This document shows positions 1-5,422 of a stretch of 10,359 nucleotides of DNA, piece by piece; within the stretch, counting starts at the first letter, position 1, and the number at the start of each line of letters is the position of its first letter. The stretch covers positions 1 through 10,359 of the forward strand of contig JAFABD010000146.1 in NCBI GenBank assembly GCA_023426225.1. Reading direction: 5' to 3'. Both the position numbers and the translations under genes were made by a program. This DNA comes from Pseudomonadota bacterium. Lineage in GTDB: Bacteria > Pseudomonadota > Alphaproteobacteria > Sphingomonadales > Sphingomonadaceae. A model generated the notes under the pieces. The model was not told where the DNA came from and ran no database searches. It saw nothing but the letters and a program-made list of their open reading frames with translations.

Positions 1-408
1 GCGCAGCACGGGCGTGTCGTCCTGGTTGAACACCGTCATCCGCTGCAGCACCGTTCCCATGTCGGGCCGGCTCTGCGACGCGCGCGTCTCCAGGATCTCG
101 GTCTCGCATCGCAGCACGTCGCCCGGATAGACGGGGCGCAGCCAGCGCAGCTCGTCGATCCCCGCCGCGCCCAGGCTCGCCTGCTCGACGTCCTTCATAT
201 GCTCGACGAGCATCGCCATCGTCATCGCGCAGGTGTGCCACCCGCTCGCGGCGACGCGGCCGAAATGGGTCGTGGCGGCGGCCTCGTCCGAAAGGTGAAA
301 GGGCTGGGGGTCATAGCGCTGCGCAAAGGCGAGCACCTCTTCCCGTGACACTTCGCAGCGGCCGAAACTTTCCCGGTCGCCGACGGCGAAATCTTCCCAA
401 TAGCGCAT
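1..408 (-). CDS. MaoC-family (R)-specific enoyl-CoA hydratase-like protein, 3' end cut by window edge
   Basis: This frame stays open from an ATG at 408 to the left edge, giving 136 codons with no stop. The N-terminus (MRYWEDFAVGD) is typical of MaoC dehydratases, which are hot-dog-fold enzymes hydrating enoyl-CoA thioesters or related acyl substrates in the cytoplasm. The hydratase-2 motif appears as FAQRYDPQPFH (residues 28-38), with D33 and H38 at the usual catalytic positions. A Gly-rich stretch around GRVAASGWH follows, as in the family. Family members are about 145-160 aa, so only the last few residues should be missing. It lies 67 bp downstream of the phosphodiesterase gene on the same strand, and a strong stem-loop abuts its start codon. 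Family assignment is firm; the real substrate is unknown. Confidence 0.88.
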   Translation of the reverse strand, partial: MRYWEDFAVGDRESFGRCEVSREEVLAFAQRYDPQPFHLSDEAAATTHFGRVAASGWHTCAMTMAMLVEHMKDVEQASLGAAGIDELRWLRPVYPGDVLRCETEILETRASQSRPDMGTVLQRMTVFNQDDTPVLR

Positions 409-437
409 GGGGCCAGCTTTCACCGAAAGCCGGCCCC
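409..437 (-). promoter_or_regulatory. 13-bp stem-loop directly abutting the maoC start codon
   Basis: Positions 409-421 pair with 425-437 around a 3-nt loop (422-424). As minus-strand RNA the stem has 12 Watson-Crick pairs and one G-U wobble (positions 415/431); in plus-strand RNA that position would be an A-C mismatch. The stem ends on the base immediately before the ATG at 408. The only Shine-Dalgarno-like stretch (GGTGA) lies in the loop and adjoining arm. No T-run follows, so it is not a standard intrinsic terminator. It may control translation of the maoC-like gene or stabilise the upstream message; this role is inferred. Confidence 0.6.
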
Positions 438-475
438 GCGCAAGCCCCGCCAGAGAAGGGGAAATCGGCGCGAAA

Positions 476-1771
476 TCAGTGGGCGAGCACCGTCGCGAAC
501 GGAGCATCGGTCCCGTCGACGCCCGCGCGCGGCGCCAGGCCGATCAGGTCGCGCAACAGCGGATAGACATCGACATTGTCGAAGCTCTTGATCTGCTGCC
601 CCGCGCGGAATGCCGGCCCGTTGGCGATGAACACCGCGGCCATTTCGGGCGACATATGGTCATAGCCATGGTTGCCGCCGCTGAACGGCTTGGTGGGCGC
701 GTGCTCGTTGATCAGCCAGCCGGTCTCGGCGAGGCACAGGATCGCGGGGATGCGCGGGTTCTGGCCGTAATGAAAGCGCACCGGCACCGATTGGCGGCGC
801 CAGCATTCCATGTGCGGATGCCGTCCGACCAGCGCCTTTTCCACCGCCGCTTCCTGCCCCGGCAGCGGCGTGAGCGCGGCATAGGGGCCGGTCTCGACCA
901 GATGGATCGCGTCGAGCGACACCAGCGAGTCGAGCGGCACGACGCGCTGGCTGCTGGTCGCGGCCATGCCGTGATCGGCGACGATCACCAGATTGGCCGG
1001 CTGGCTCAGCGCGGCGAGCCCGTCGACCAGCATCCCGATCTGGCCGTCGATCTCGGCCACCGCGCGCGTCGTGCGGGCATCGTCGGGGCCATAGCTGTGC
1101 CCGGCGCTGTCGACCGTGTCGAAATACAGCGTCAGCAGCCGCGGGCGGATCGCCGCCGGGCGGCGCAGCCAGTCGAGGATGCCGTTGACGCGCTGCGGCC
1201 CGGTGATCGCCTGGTTGAACTGCATCCAGTCGCTCGGCCGCGTGCCGCCCTCGACGCCGCCATGGCCGCCCTTGGTCAGCGTGCCGCCGATCGCGACGTT
1301 CGATCCCGGCCAGAACATCGTCGCCGAACGAATGCCCGCGCGCTCGGCATCGACCCAGATCGGCGTCGCCTCGTTCCACCAGAACGGATCGTCGACCGCC
1401 ATGGTGAACACCTCGCCCGGGCGTGCGGCGTCTTCCATCCGGTTGGCGACGATGCCGTTGCGGTCGGGGCGCAGCCCGGTCACGAGCGTCCAGTGGTTGG
1501 GAAAGGTCTTTGACGGAAAGCTCGGCCGCATCGCCGCGCGCACGCCGCCTGCCGCCAGCCGCGACAGCACCGGCGTCACGCCGCGGTCGAGATAGTCGGC
1601 GCGAAAGCCGTCGATCGAAATCAGGATCGTCACCGGCGCGCGGGCTTCGGCCGGGGCGGCGGCGGCGGTCGCCGGCGGGGTGGGGCTGGGGACGCTGCCC
1701 TGCGCCAGGCTGGCGGGGGCAGGGGCGAAGGCCGCAAGCGCTGCGGCGACGAGCAACGGGGACAGGCGCAT
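476..1771 (-). CDS. Secreted nucleotide pyrophosphatase/phosphodiesterase (NPP, alkaline-phosphatase superfamily)
   Basis: This 431-aa protein is predicted to be exported: residues 1-23 form a signal peptide with probable cleavage at SLA|QG, followed by a Pro/Ala-rich linker to about residue 46. The rest is a type I phosphodiesterase/nucleotide pyrophosphatase domain, which hydrolyses phosphodiester or pyrophosphate bonds using two zinc ions. All expected residues are visible: D54 (ISIDGFRADY), nucleophile T89 (SKTFPNH), D221 and H225 (DTVDSAGHSYGPD), D265 and H266 (VADHGM), and H367 (GGNHGYDH). Spacing resembles the Xanthomonas NPP enzyme. The ATG at 1771 was chosen because it begins the signal peptide; the in-frame extension upstream lacks family character. 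The ribosome binding site is weak (AGGGCG). It sits between ychF and maoC on their strand, 95 bp after ychF. Nucleotides are the likely substrate, but phospholipid-type diesters are possible. Confidence 0.88.
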   Translation of the reverse strand: MRLSPLLVAAALAAFAPAPASLAQGSVPSPTPPATAAAAPAEARAPVTILISIDGFRADYLDRGVTPVLSRLAAGGVRAAMRPSFPSKTFPNHWTLVTGLRPDRNGIVANRMEDAARPGEVFTMAVDDPFWWNEATPIWVDAERAGIRSATMFWPGSNVAIGGTLTKGGHGGVEGGTRPSDWMQFNQAITGPQRVNGILDWLRRPAAIRPRLLTLYFDTVDSAGHSYGPDDARTTRAVAEIDGQIGMLVDGLAALSQPANLVIVADHGMAATSSQRVVPLDSLVSLDAIHLVETGPYAALTPLPGQEAAVEKALVGRHPHMECWRRQSVPVRFHYGQNPRIPAILCLAETGWLINEHAPTKPFSGGNHGYDHMSPEMAAVFIANGPAFRAGQQIKSFDNVDVYPLLRDLIGLAPRAGVDGTDAPFATVLAH

Positions 1772-1821
1772 GGCCGCGCCCTGCCACCATTTTGTTTCGG
1801 GGTGAAGTCGCTTGTGCGGCC

Positions 1822-1861
1822 GGGGCGGCGGGCGGGCGTCCTGCCGACGCGCCGCCGCCCC
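1822..1861 (-). other. Long GC-rich stem-loop just after the ychF stop codon
   Basis: Positions 1822-1831 pair perfectly with 1852-1861 (10 bp). Inside them 1836-1840 pairs with 1846-1850 (GCGTC/GACGC) around a 5-nt loop, giving about 15 pairs with one internal bulge. It begins 5 nt past the ychF stop, in the 95-bp gap before the phosphodiesterase gene. No T-run follows on either strand, so it is better read as a 3'-end stabiliser or a non-canonical terminator than as a standard one. Confidence 0.5.
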
Positions 1862-1866
1862 CGCGA

Positions 1867-2967
1867 TCAGACGTTGAAGCGGAACAGCATCACGTCGCCG
1901 TCCTGGACGACATATTCCTTGCCCTCGGCGCGCAGCTTGCCCGCGTCGCGTGCGCCCGCCTCGCCCTTGCAGGCGACATAATCGGCAAAGGCGATCGTCT
2001 CGGCGCGGATGAAGCCGCGCTCGAAATCGGTGTGGATCACGCCCGCCGCCTGCGGTGCCTTGGCGCCCACCGGCACCGTCCAGGCGCGCGCTTCCTTGGG
2101 GCCGACGGTGAAGAAGGTGATGAGGTGCAACAGCTTGTACCCGGCGCGGATCACGCGTGCGAGCCCCGTTTCCTCGAGCCCCAGCTCGGACAGGAACTCG
2201 CCGCGGTCCTCGGCGGGCATCGTCGCGATCTCGGCCTCGATCGCGGCGGACACCACCACCGCCTGCGCGCCCTCGGCCTCGGCCTTGGCAAAGACGCGCG
2301 CCGACAGTTCGTTGCCGTTCGCCGCATCCTCCTCGTTGACGTTGCACACATACAGGACCGGCTTGCTCGTCAGCAGCTGCGCCTGGCGAAAGATGCGCTC
2401 CTCGTCGACATCCTTGGGCTGCGCCAGCCGTGCGGGCTTGCCGTCGCGCAGCAGGTCGAGCGCCTGGCCGAGCACGCTCGCTGCGGCCTTGGCCTCCTTG
2501 TCGCCCTGCGCGGCCTTCTTCTGGTAATTGGGGACGCGCTTTTCCAGGCTCTCCAGGTCGGCGAGCATCAGTTCGGTCTCGACCGTCTCCGCATCGGCGA
2601 TCGGGTCGACGCGGTTGTCGACGTGCTGGATGTCGTCATTCTCGAAACAGCGCAGGACATGGACGATCGCGTCCACCTCGCGGATGTTGCCCAGGAACTG
2701 GTTGCCCAGCCCCTCGCCCTTGCTCGCGCCGCGCACCAGCCCGGCGATGTCGACAAAGCCGAGCTGCGTCTCGATGATCTTCGCCGATCCCGCGATCTCG
2801 GCCAGCGTCGTCAGCCGCGGATCGGGAACCGCGACGTTCCCGACATTGGGTTCGATCGTGCAGAAGGGATAGTTGGCCGCCTGCGCCGCGGCGGTTTCGG
2901 TCAGCGCATTGAAAAGCGTGGACTTGCCGACATTGGGCAGGCCGACGATGCCGCAGCGGAATCCCAT
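1867..2967 (-). CDS. ychF: Redox-regulated ribosome-associated ATPase YchF (OLA1 family)
   Basis: This 366-aa protein has the normal YchF length. It is a cytoplasmic P-loop NTPase of the Obg-related group that binds ribosomes and prefers ATP over GTP. The P-loop is GLPNVGKST (residues 9-17), followed by the switch region YPFCTIEPN (33-41) and the Walker B/G3 motif DIAG (73-76) running into GASKGEGLGN. The G4 motif is NVNE (209-212) instead of NKxD, the change that marks ATP-preferring YchF/OLA1 proteins. A central helical region covers roughly residues 125-200. The C-terminal TGS domain occupies about 283-366 and includes TFFTVGPKEARAW. The ATG at 2967 gives the canonical MGFRCGIVG start; an in-frame extension upstream to 3288 is discounted because it runs through the divergent intergenic region into the neighbouring gene. 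A gene on the opposite strand now separates it from pth. Confidence 0.97.
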   Translation of the reverse strand: MGFRCGIVGLPNVGKSTLFNALTETAAAQAANYPFCTIEPNVGNVAVPDPRLTTLAEIAGSAKIIETQLGFVDIAGLVRGASKGEGLGNQFLGNIREVDAIVHVLRCFENDDIQHVDNRVDPIADAETVETELMLADLESLEKRVPNYQKKAAQGDKEAKAAASVLGQALDLLRDGKPARLAQPKDVDEERIFRQAQLLTSKPVLYVCNVNEEDAANGNELSARVFAKAEAEGAQAVVVSAAIEAEIATMPAEDRGEFLSELGLEETGLARVIRAGYKLLHLITFFTVGPKEARAWTVPVGAKAPQAAGVIHTDFERGFIRAETIAFADYVACKGEAGARDAGKLRAEGKEYVVQDGDVMLFRFNV

Positions 2968-3083
2968 GGGTGATGATGCCTGTTCTGAAAGATGCGAGGA
3001 ATGGTGCGCCGATATAGGCTTTGGACCGTTATTTCCAGCGGCCGCGCGCACCGCGGCGACGACCGACGGCGATCGTCGCAACG

Positions 3084-3098
3084 CGTTGTCCGACAACG
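3084..3098. promoter_or_regulatory. Perfect palindrome, candidate operator
   Basis: CGTTGTC and GACAACG flank a single central base, giving 7-bp perfect arms. The site ends 1 bp before a possible -35 element (TTGCGG, 3100-3105) of the lipoprotein gene, where a bound dimeric repressor could block polymerase. That it is a regulator binding site is inferred from symmetry and position only; I do not recognise it as the box of a known regulator. Confidence 0.4.
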
Positions 3099-3165
3099 GT
3101 TGCGGGGGATCGTTCATCTGCCATACACGTGCGCTCGCCTTTGCACGTATTGATTTGGGATCGAC

Positions 3166-3171
3166 AGGGAG
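3166..3171 (+). promoter_or_regulatory. Ribosome binding site of the TbpB-like lipoprotein gene
   Basis: AGGGAG lies 7 nt before the ATG at 3179 and decides the start: the frame is open far upstream into ychF antisense. An out-of-frame ATG at 3175 is too close to this site. Confidence 0.7.
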
Positions 3172-3178
3172 TGAATGC

Positions 3179-4180
3179 ATGATTCGCCGGCACATGATCA
3201 TGGGCGCAGCCGCAGTGGGGCTGGCGGTCGCAAGCTGCAGCGGCAGCAACAACAATTCGCCCACGCCGACCCCGACGCCCACGGGCACGCCGACGCCGAC
3301 GCCCAGCGCGTCGCCGACCTATGACGCCTTCCCGCTCAGCAAGGCGCTCGAGTTCAGCACGATCAGCGCGGCGACCAGCTATACCGGTGACGACACCGCG
3401 GGTGCGGTGACGCTGGGCGCGGCGAACACCGACGCGGGGTCCAGCCGCGTGCGCCTGGCGACCGATCCGGCGATCACCACCGGCACCTATGTCGTTCGCG
3501 AGAATGTCGAGGAATCGCGCTTCACCAACACCAACATCCTCACCGCGCCGACGCCTGCGGTCGAGGAGTTCGCGTTCCGCACCACCGACACCGCGACCGC
3601 GGGCAAGTTCTCGCAGGTCAATTTCCTCAACAACGCCATCCCGTCGCAGGTGACGAGCAACACCGCGCTCCAGCTCACCTCGGTCAGCTATTTCAACTGG
3701 TGGCGCGGCGATTCGACCACCGGGGCCAAGCGGATCACCACCGGCCTGTGGGGTTTCCCGACGGTATTCAGCGACCTGCCGACCAGCACGAGCCAGGCCT
3801 ATAGCTCGGTCATCCGCGGGCGGATGGTCAGCGTCGCCAACGGCGCCACCACCATCGTCCCCGTGACTGGCACCGCGACCGTCCAGGTCAATTTCGCGAC
3901 CGGCGTGGTGACGCTGTCGGCGTCGCTGTCGACCGCCCCGGCCAGCGGCACGGGCACCGCGATCGGCACCTTCGCGGCCCAGGGCGCGATCCCCGTCGGC
4001 GCGACCCAGTATATCGGCAGCTTCAATGCGGGCAGCCCGCTTTCGGGCACGATCGTCGGCAGCTTCTTCGGCTCGGCCGGCAAGGAAGTCGGCATGACCT
4101 TCGCGCTGTCGGGCAACAACAACGGCGCCGATCAGCGCATCGTCGGCGTCGTCGTCGGCAAGAAGGCGACCGCGCTCTAA
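3179..4180 (+). CDS. Lipoprotein with TbpB/HpuA-like beta-barrel signature (transferrin-binding-protein-like)
   Basis: This 333-aa protein starts with a lipoprotein signal peptide: the lipobox is VASC with the lipidated cysteine at residue 20. Residues 28-47 form a Thr/Pro/Ser linker that would hold the mature domain off the membrane. The rest is rich in Thr, Ser, Gly and Val, as expected of beta structure. Two stretches resemble TbpB/HpuA-type surface lipoproteins: WGFPTVFSDLPTSTSQAY (from 191) and the C-terminal GSFFGSAGKEVGMTF (294-308), which fits the family's G-x-FFG-x-x-x-x-E-x-G-x-x-F hallmark. Family members often bind iron proteins or haem, and some reach the surface through Slam proteins. 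The window holds no TonB-dependent receptor, Slam or other iron gene, so the ligand is unknown. It is a single-gene unit: divergent from ychF, convergent with pth, and closed by a terminator. The family call is moderate; lipoprotein status is firm. Confidence 0.75.
   Translation: MIRRHMIMGAAAVGLAVASCSGSNNNSPTPTPTPTGTPTPTPSASPTYDAFPLSKALEFSTISAATSYTGDDTAGAVTLGAANTDAGSSRVRLATDPAITTGTYVVRENVEESRFTNTNILTAPTPAVEEFAFRTTDTATAGKFSQVNFLNNAIPSQVTSNTALQLTSVSYFNWWRGDSTTGAKRITTGLWGFPTVFSDLPTSTSQAYSSVIRGRMVSVANGATTIVPVTGTATVQVNFATGVVTLSASLSTAPASGTGTAIGTFAAQGAIPVGATQYIGSFNAGSPLSGTIVGSFFGSAGKEVGMTFALSGNNNGADQRIVGVVVGKKATAL
3260..3319 (+). repeat. Thr-Pro-coding low-complexity repeat in the lipoprotein gene
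   Basis: Codons 28-47 repeat ACG/ACC with CCG/CCC (Thr-Pro) in imperfect units broken by Gly, Ser and Ala. Such a tract can change length by slippage in 6-nt steps without loss of frame. In the protein it forms the stalk between the lipid-anchored Cys20 and the folded domain. Confidence 0.75.
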
Positions 4181-4202
4181 ACCGCACGGCGTTTTCGAAC
4201 GG

Positions 4203-4238
4203 AAAAGGGGGGCTCCGGCGCTGCCGGGGCCCTTTTTT
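4203..4238. terminator. Rho-independent terminator, apparently bidirectional
   Basis: Positions 4210-4219 pair with 4223-4232 around a GCT loop (10 bp, one G-U). Six T's follow on the plus strand (4233-4238), so it ends the lipoprotein transcript, whose stop codon lies 29 bp before the stem. On the minus strand the stem is followed by a short C run and TTTT (4206-4203), so it may also end the pth transcript coming the other way. Confidence 0.85.
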
Positions 4239-4316
4239 CGTCGGGCGGCGAACCGGCGGTCTCGCGGTGCCCGCCGCGTCGCGCCTCGGTGCTTCCGGTT
4301 CGGTGCGGGAGTCGGT

Positions 4317-4886
4317 TCAGTGCTGCAGGCGCAGCGCGACCTCGCTCATGAAGCGCGGATCGTCATGCGCGGCCAGCCACGGCGCCTCGCTCGCCACCGC
4401 GCCCAGCATGTCGGTCAGCGGCTCGATCTCGGCCTTGGCGAAATTGCCCAGCACATAGCCGGTCACGCGATCGCGATGGCCGGGATGGCCGATGCCCAGC
4501 CGCACGCGGCGGAAATCGGGGCCGATATGCGCGTCGGTCGAACGCAGCCCGTTGTGCCCGGCGGTGCCGCCGCCGGTCTTCACCTTGACGCGGAACGGCG
4601 CCAGGTCGAGCTCGTCGTGGAACACGGTCACGTCGGCGGGGGCGAGCTTGTAGAAGTCCATCGCCGCGCGCACCGATCGGCCGCTTTCGTTCATGAAGGT
4701 GCCGGGCTTCAGCAGGATGATCTTGTCGGTGCCGATCCGCCCTTCCTGGGTCCAGCCCTGGAACTGCTTCTTCGGCGCGGAAAAGCCGTGCACCTCGGCG
4801 ATGGCATCGAGCGCCATGAAGCCGATATTGTGGCGGTGCATCGCATATTGCGGGCCCGGATTGCCCAGGCCGACCCACAGCTGCAT
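4317..4886 (-). CDS. pth: Peptidyl-tRNA hydrolase
   Basis: This 189-aa protein matches the usual length of bacterial Pth, the essential cytoplasmic enzyme that splits peptidyl-tRNA released from stalled ribosomes and recycles the tRNA. It begins MQLWVGLGNPGPQYAMHRHN. The catalytic and binding residues are present: N9, H19 (catalytic base), N66 (KPGTFMNESG), D91 (FHDELDL) and N112 (GGGTAGHNGLRS), corresponding to N10, H20, N68, D93 and N114 of E. coli. The ATG at 4886 fits the conserved N-terminus; an upstream in-frame ATG at 4919 would add 11 unrelated residues. A G-rich stretch about 8 nt before the start may serve as the ribosome binding site. It follows rplY by 93 bp on the same strand, a common pairing. 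Its own 3' end faces the bidirectional terminator. Confidence 0.97.
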   Translation of the reverse strand: MQLWVGLGNPGPQYAMHRHNIGFMALDAIAEVHGFSAPKKQFQGWTQEGRIGTDKIILLKPGTFMNESGRSVRAAMDFYKLAPADVTVFHDELDLAPFRVKVKTGGGTAGHNGLRSTDAHIGPDFRRVRLGIGHPGHRDRVTGYVLGNFAKAEIEPLTDMLGAVASEAPWLAAHDDPRFMSEVALRLQH

Positions 4887-4979
4887 CTCGAAACCCCCAA
4901 AACAGCATCGCCCCCGCACCGGGGTGCGGAGGCGACGATCCGAACCGTCATGCGGTCCAGCGACGGTTCCTGCCGCGCC
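4887..4979 (-). other. rplY-pth spacer with two stem-loops
   Basis: In transcript order the first stem pairs 4962-4969 with 4942-4949 (8 bp perfect, 12-nt loop), starting 11 nt after the rplY stop codon. The second pairs 4924-4929 with 4914-4919 (6 bp, 4-nt loop). The second is followed, about 10 nt later, by TTTT next to the G-rich stretch before pth. Neither is a textbook terminator; partial attenuation or mRNA processing between rplY and pth is possible. Confidence 0.4.
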
Positions 4980-5276
4980 TCAGGCGAGGCGGAGGAAGTC
5001 GGCGTGGACCGGGCGATCGGTCACGACATCGAATGCGACGTCCTTGGGCTGCGTGCGCACCGTCTTGCCGCCGATTTCGAGTTCGATCGTCGACTCGAAG
5101 AAGGCGCCGGTGTTCAGCAGCTTGGCGAGCGCCCGCTCTTCCAGATGGATCGCGGTGGGCTCTTCGTTGTTGCCGTAGATCACGGCGGGGACGCGGCCTT
5201 CACGACGCAGCGCACGGGAGGCTCCCTTGCCAACCCGGTCGCGCGTTTCGGCCGACAGCTTAAGCGTGTCGCTCAT
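4980..5276 (-). CDS. rplY: 50S ribosomal protein L25, short single-domain form
   Basis: This 98-aa protein is a 5S rRNA-binding component of the large ribosomal subunit. It begins MSDTLKLSAETRDRVGKG and runs through the typical L25 beta-barrel stretch ASRALRREGRVPAVIYG (about residues 19-35) to the conserved end VTDRPVHADFLRLA. The ATG at 5276 has GGAAC upstream; an in-frame ATG at 5309 would add 11 residues without family character. In most alphaproteobacteria this gene encodes the longer Ctc/TL5 form (roughly 190-230 aa), with a second beta domain directly after the HADFLR motif. Here a TGA stops the protein at that junction, and no frame of the 93-bp spacer encodes TL5-like sequence. The product resembles E. 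coli L25 (94 aa) in extent and is probably functional. It leads the rplY-pth pair. Confidence 0.92.
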   Translation of the reverse strand: MSDTLKLSAETRDRVGKGASRALRREGRVPAVIYGNNEEPTAIHLEERALAKLLNTGAFFESTIELEIGGKTVRTQPKDVAFDVVTDRPVHADFLRLA

Positions 5277-5422
5277 ATGTCGTTCCAATGCGCTAGAGTA
5301 GAAACTCATCCGGCCAGGCCTCCAGGGATGACCCTGGCGCGGAAGCACGGCCCCTTAGTCGCAATGGCGCGAAAAGGCAAGGCGCGGCGCGTGCCGGCGC
5401 GCGGCTGCGCCCGGCGGGCGGG
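5277..5422 (-). promoter_or_regulatory. rplY promoter and leader region with stem-loop
   Basis: On the minus strand TTGCCT (5380-5375) and TAAGGG (5357-5352) are 17 bp apart and could form the rplY promoter, giving a leader of about 65-70 nt. The leader contains a perfect 6-bp stem with a 4-nt loop (5322-5327 pairing with 5332-5337), and adjoining G/C-rich GGCCTGGCC could extend the structure. The -10 match is poor. The TraB-family gene upstream ends at 5423 on the same strand, so read-through is also possible. Confidence 0.35.

Larger units (their letters stand above)
2968..3178. promoter_or_regulatory. Divergent intergenic region between ychF and the TbpB-like lipoprotein gene
   Basis: These 211 bp must hold promoters for two genes pointing apart. 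Toward ychF, the minus strand carries TATATC at 3016-3011, a possible -10 element about 44 nt before the start codon, with no clear -35. Toward the lipoprotein gene, TTGCGG (3100-3105) and CATACA (3122-3127) are 16 bp apart and could be -35 and -10 elements. Two inverted repeats besides the palindrome at 3084-3098 are present: GCGACGA/TCGTCGC (3056-3062/3073-3079) and ACGTGC/GCACGT (3127-3132/3143-3148). The promoter assignments are weak by-eye matches. Confidence 0.35.

Noticed and set aside
407..1513. A 368-codon plus-strand frame over the phosphodiesterase gene
   Set aside because: It is the antisense shadow of a gene with all NPP catalytic motifs; the product is Arg/Ala/His-rich and matches nothing I know.
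1772..2347. In-frame extension of the phosphodiesterase upstream into ychF
   Set aside because: The added residues are an out-of-frame reading of ychF. A clear signal peptide starts at the ATG at 1771.
3260..3319. The Thr-Pro repeat considered as a minisatellite or CRISPR-like repeat
   Set aside because: It is a short in-frame coding linker right after a lipobox, typical of surface lipoproteins, with no spacer structure.
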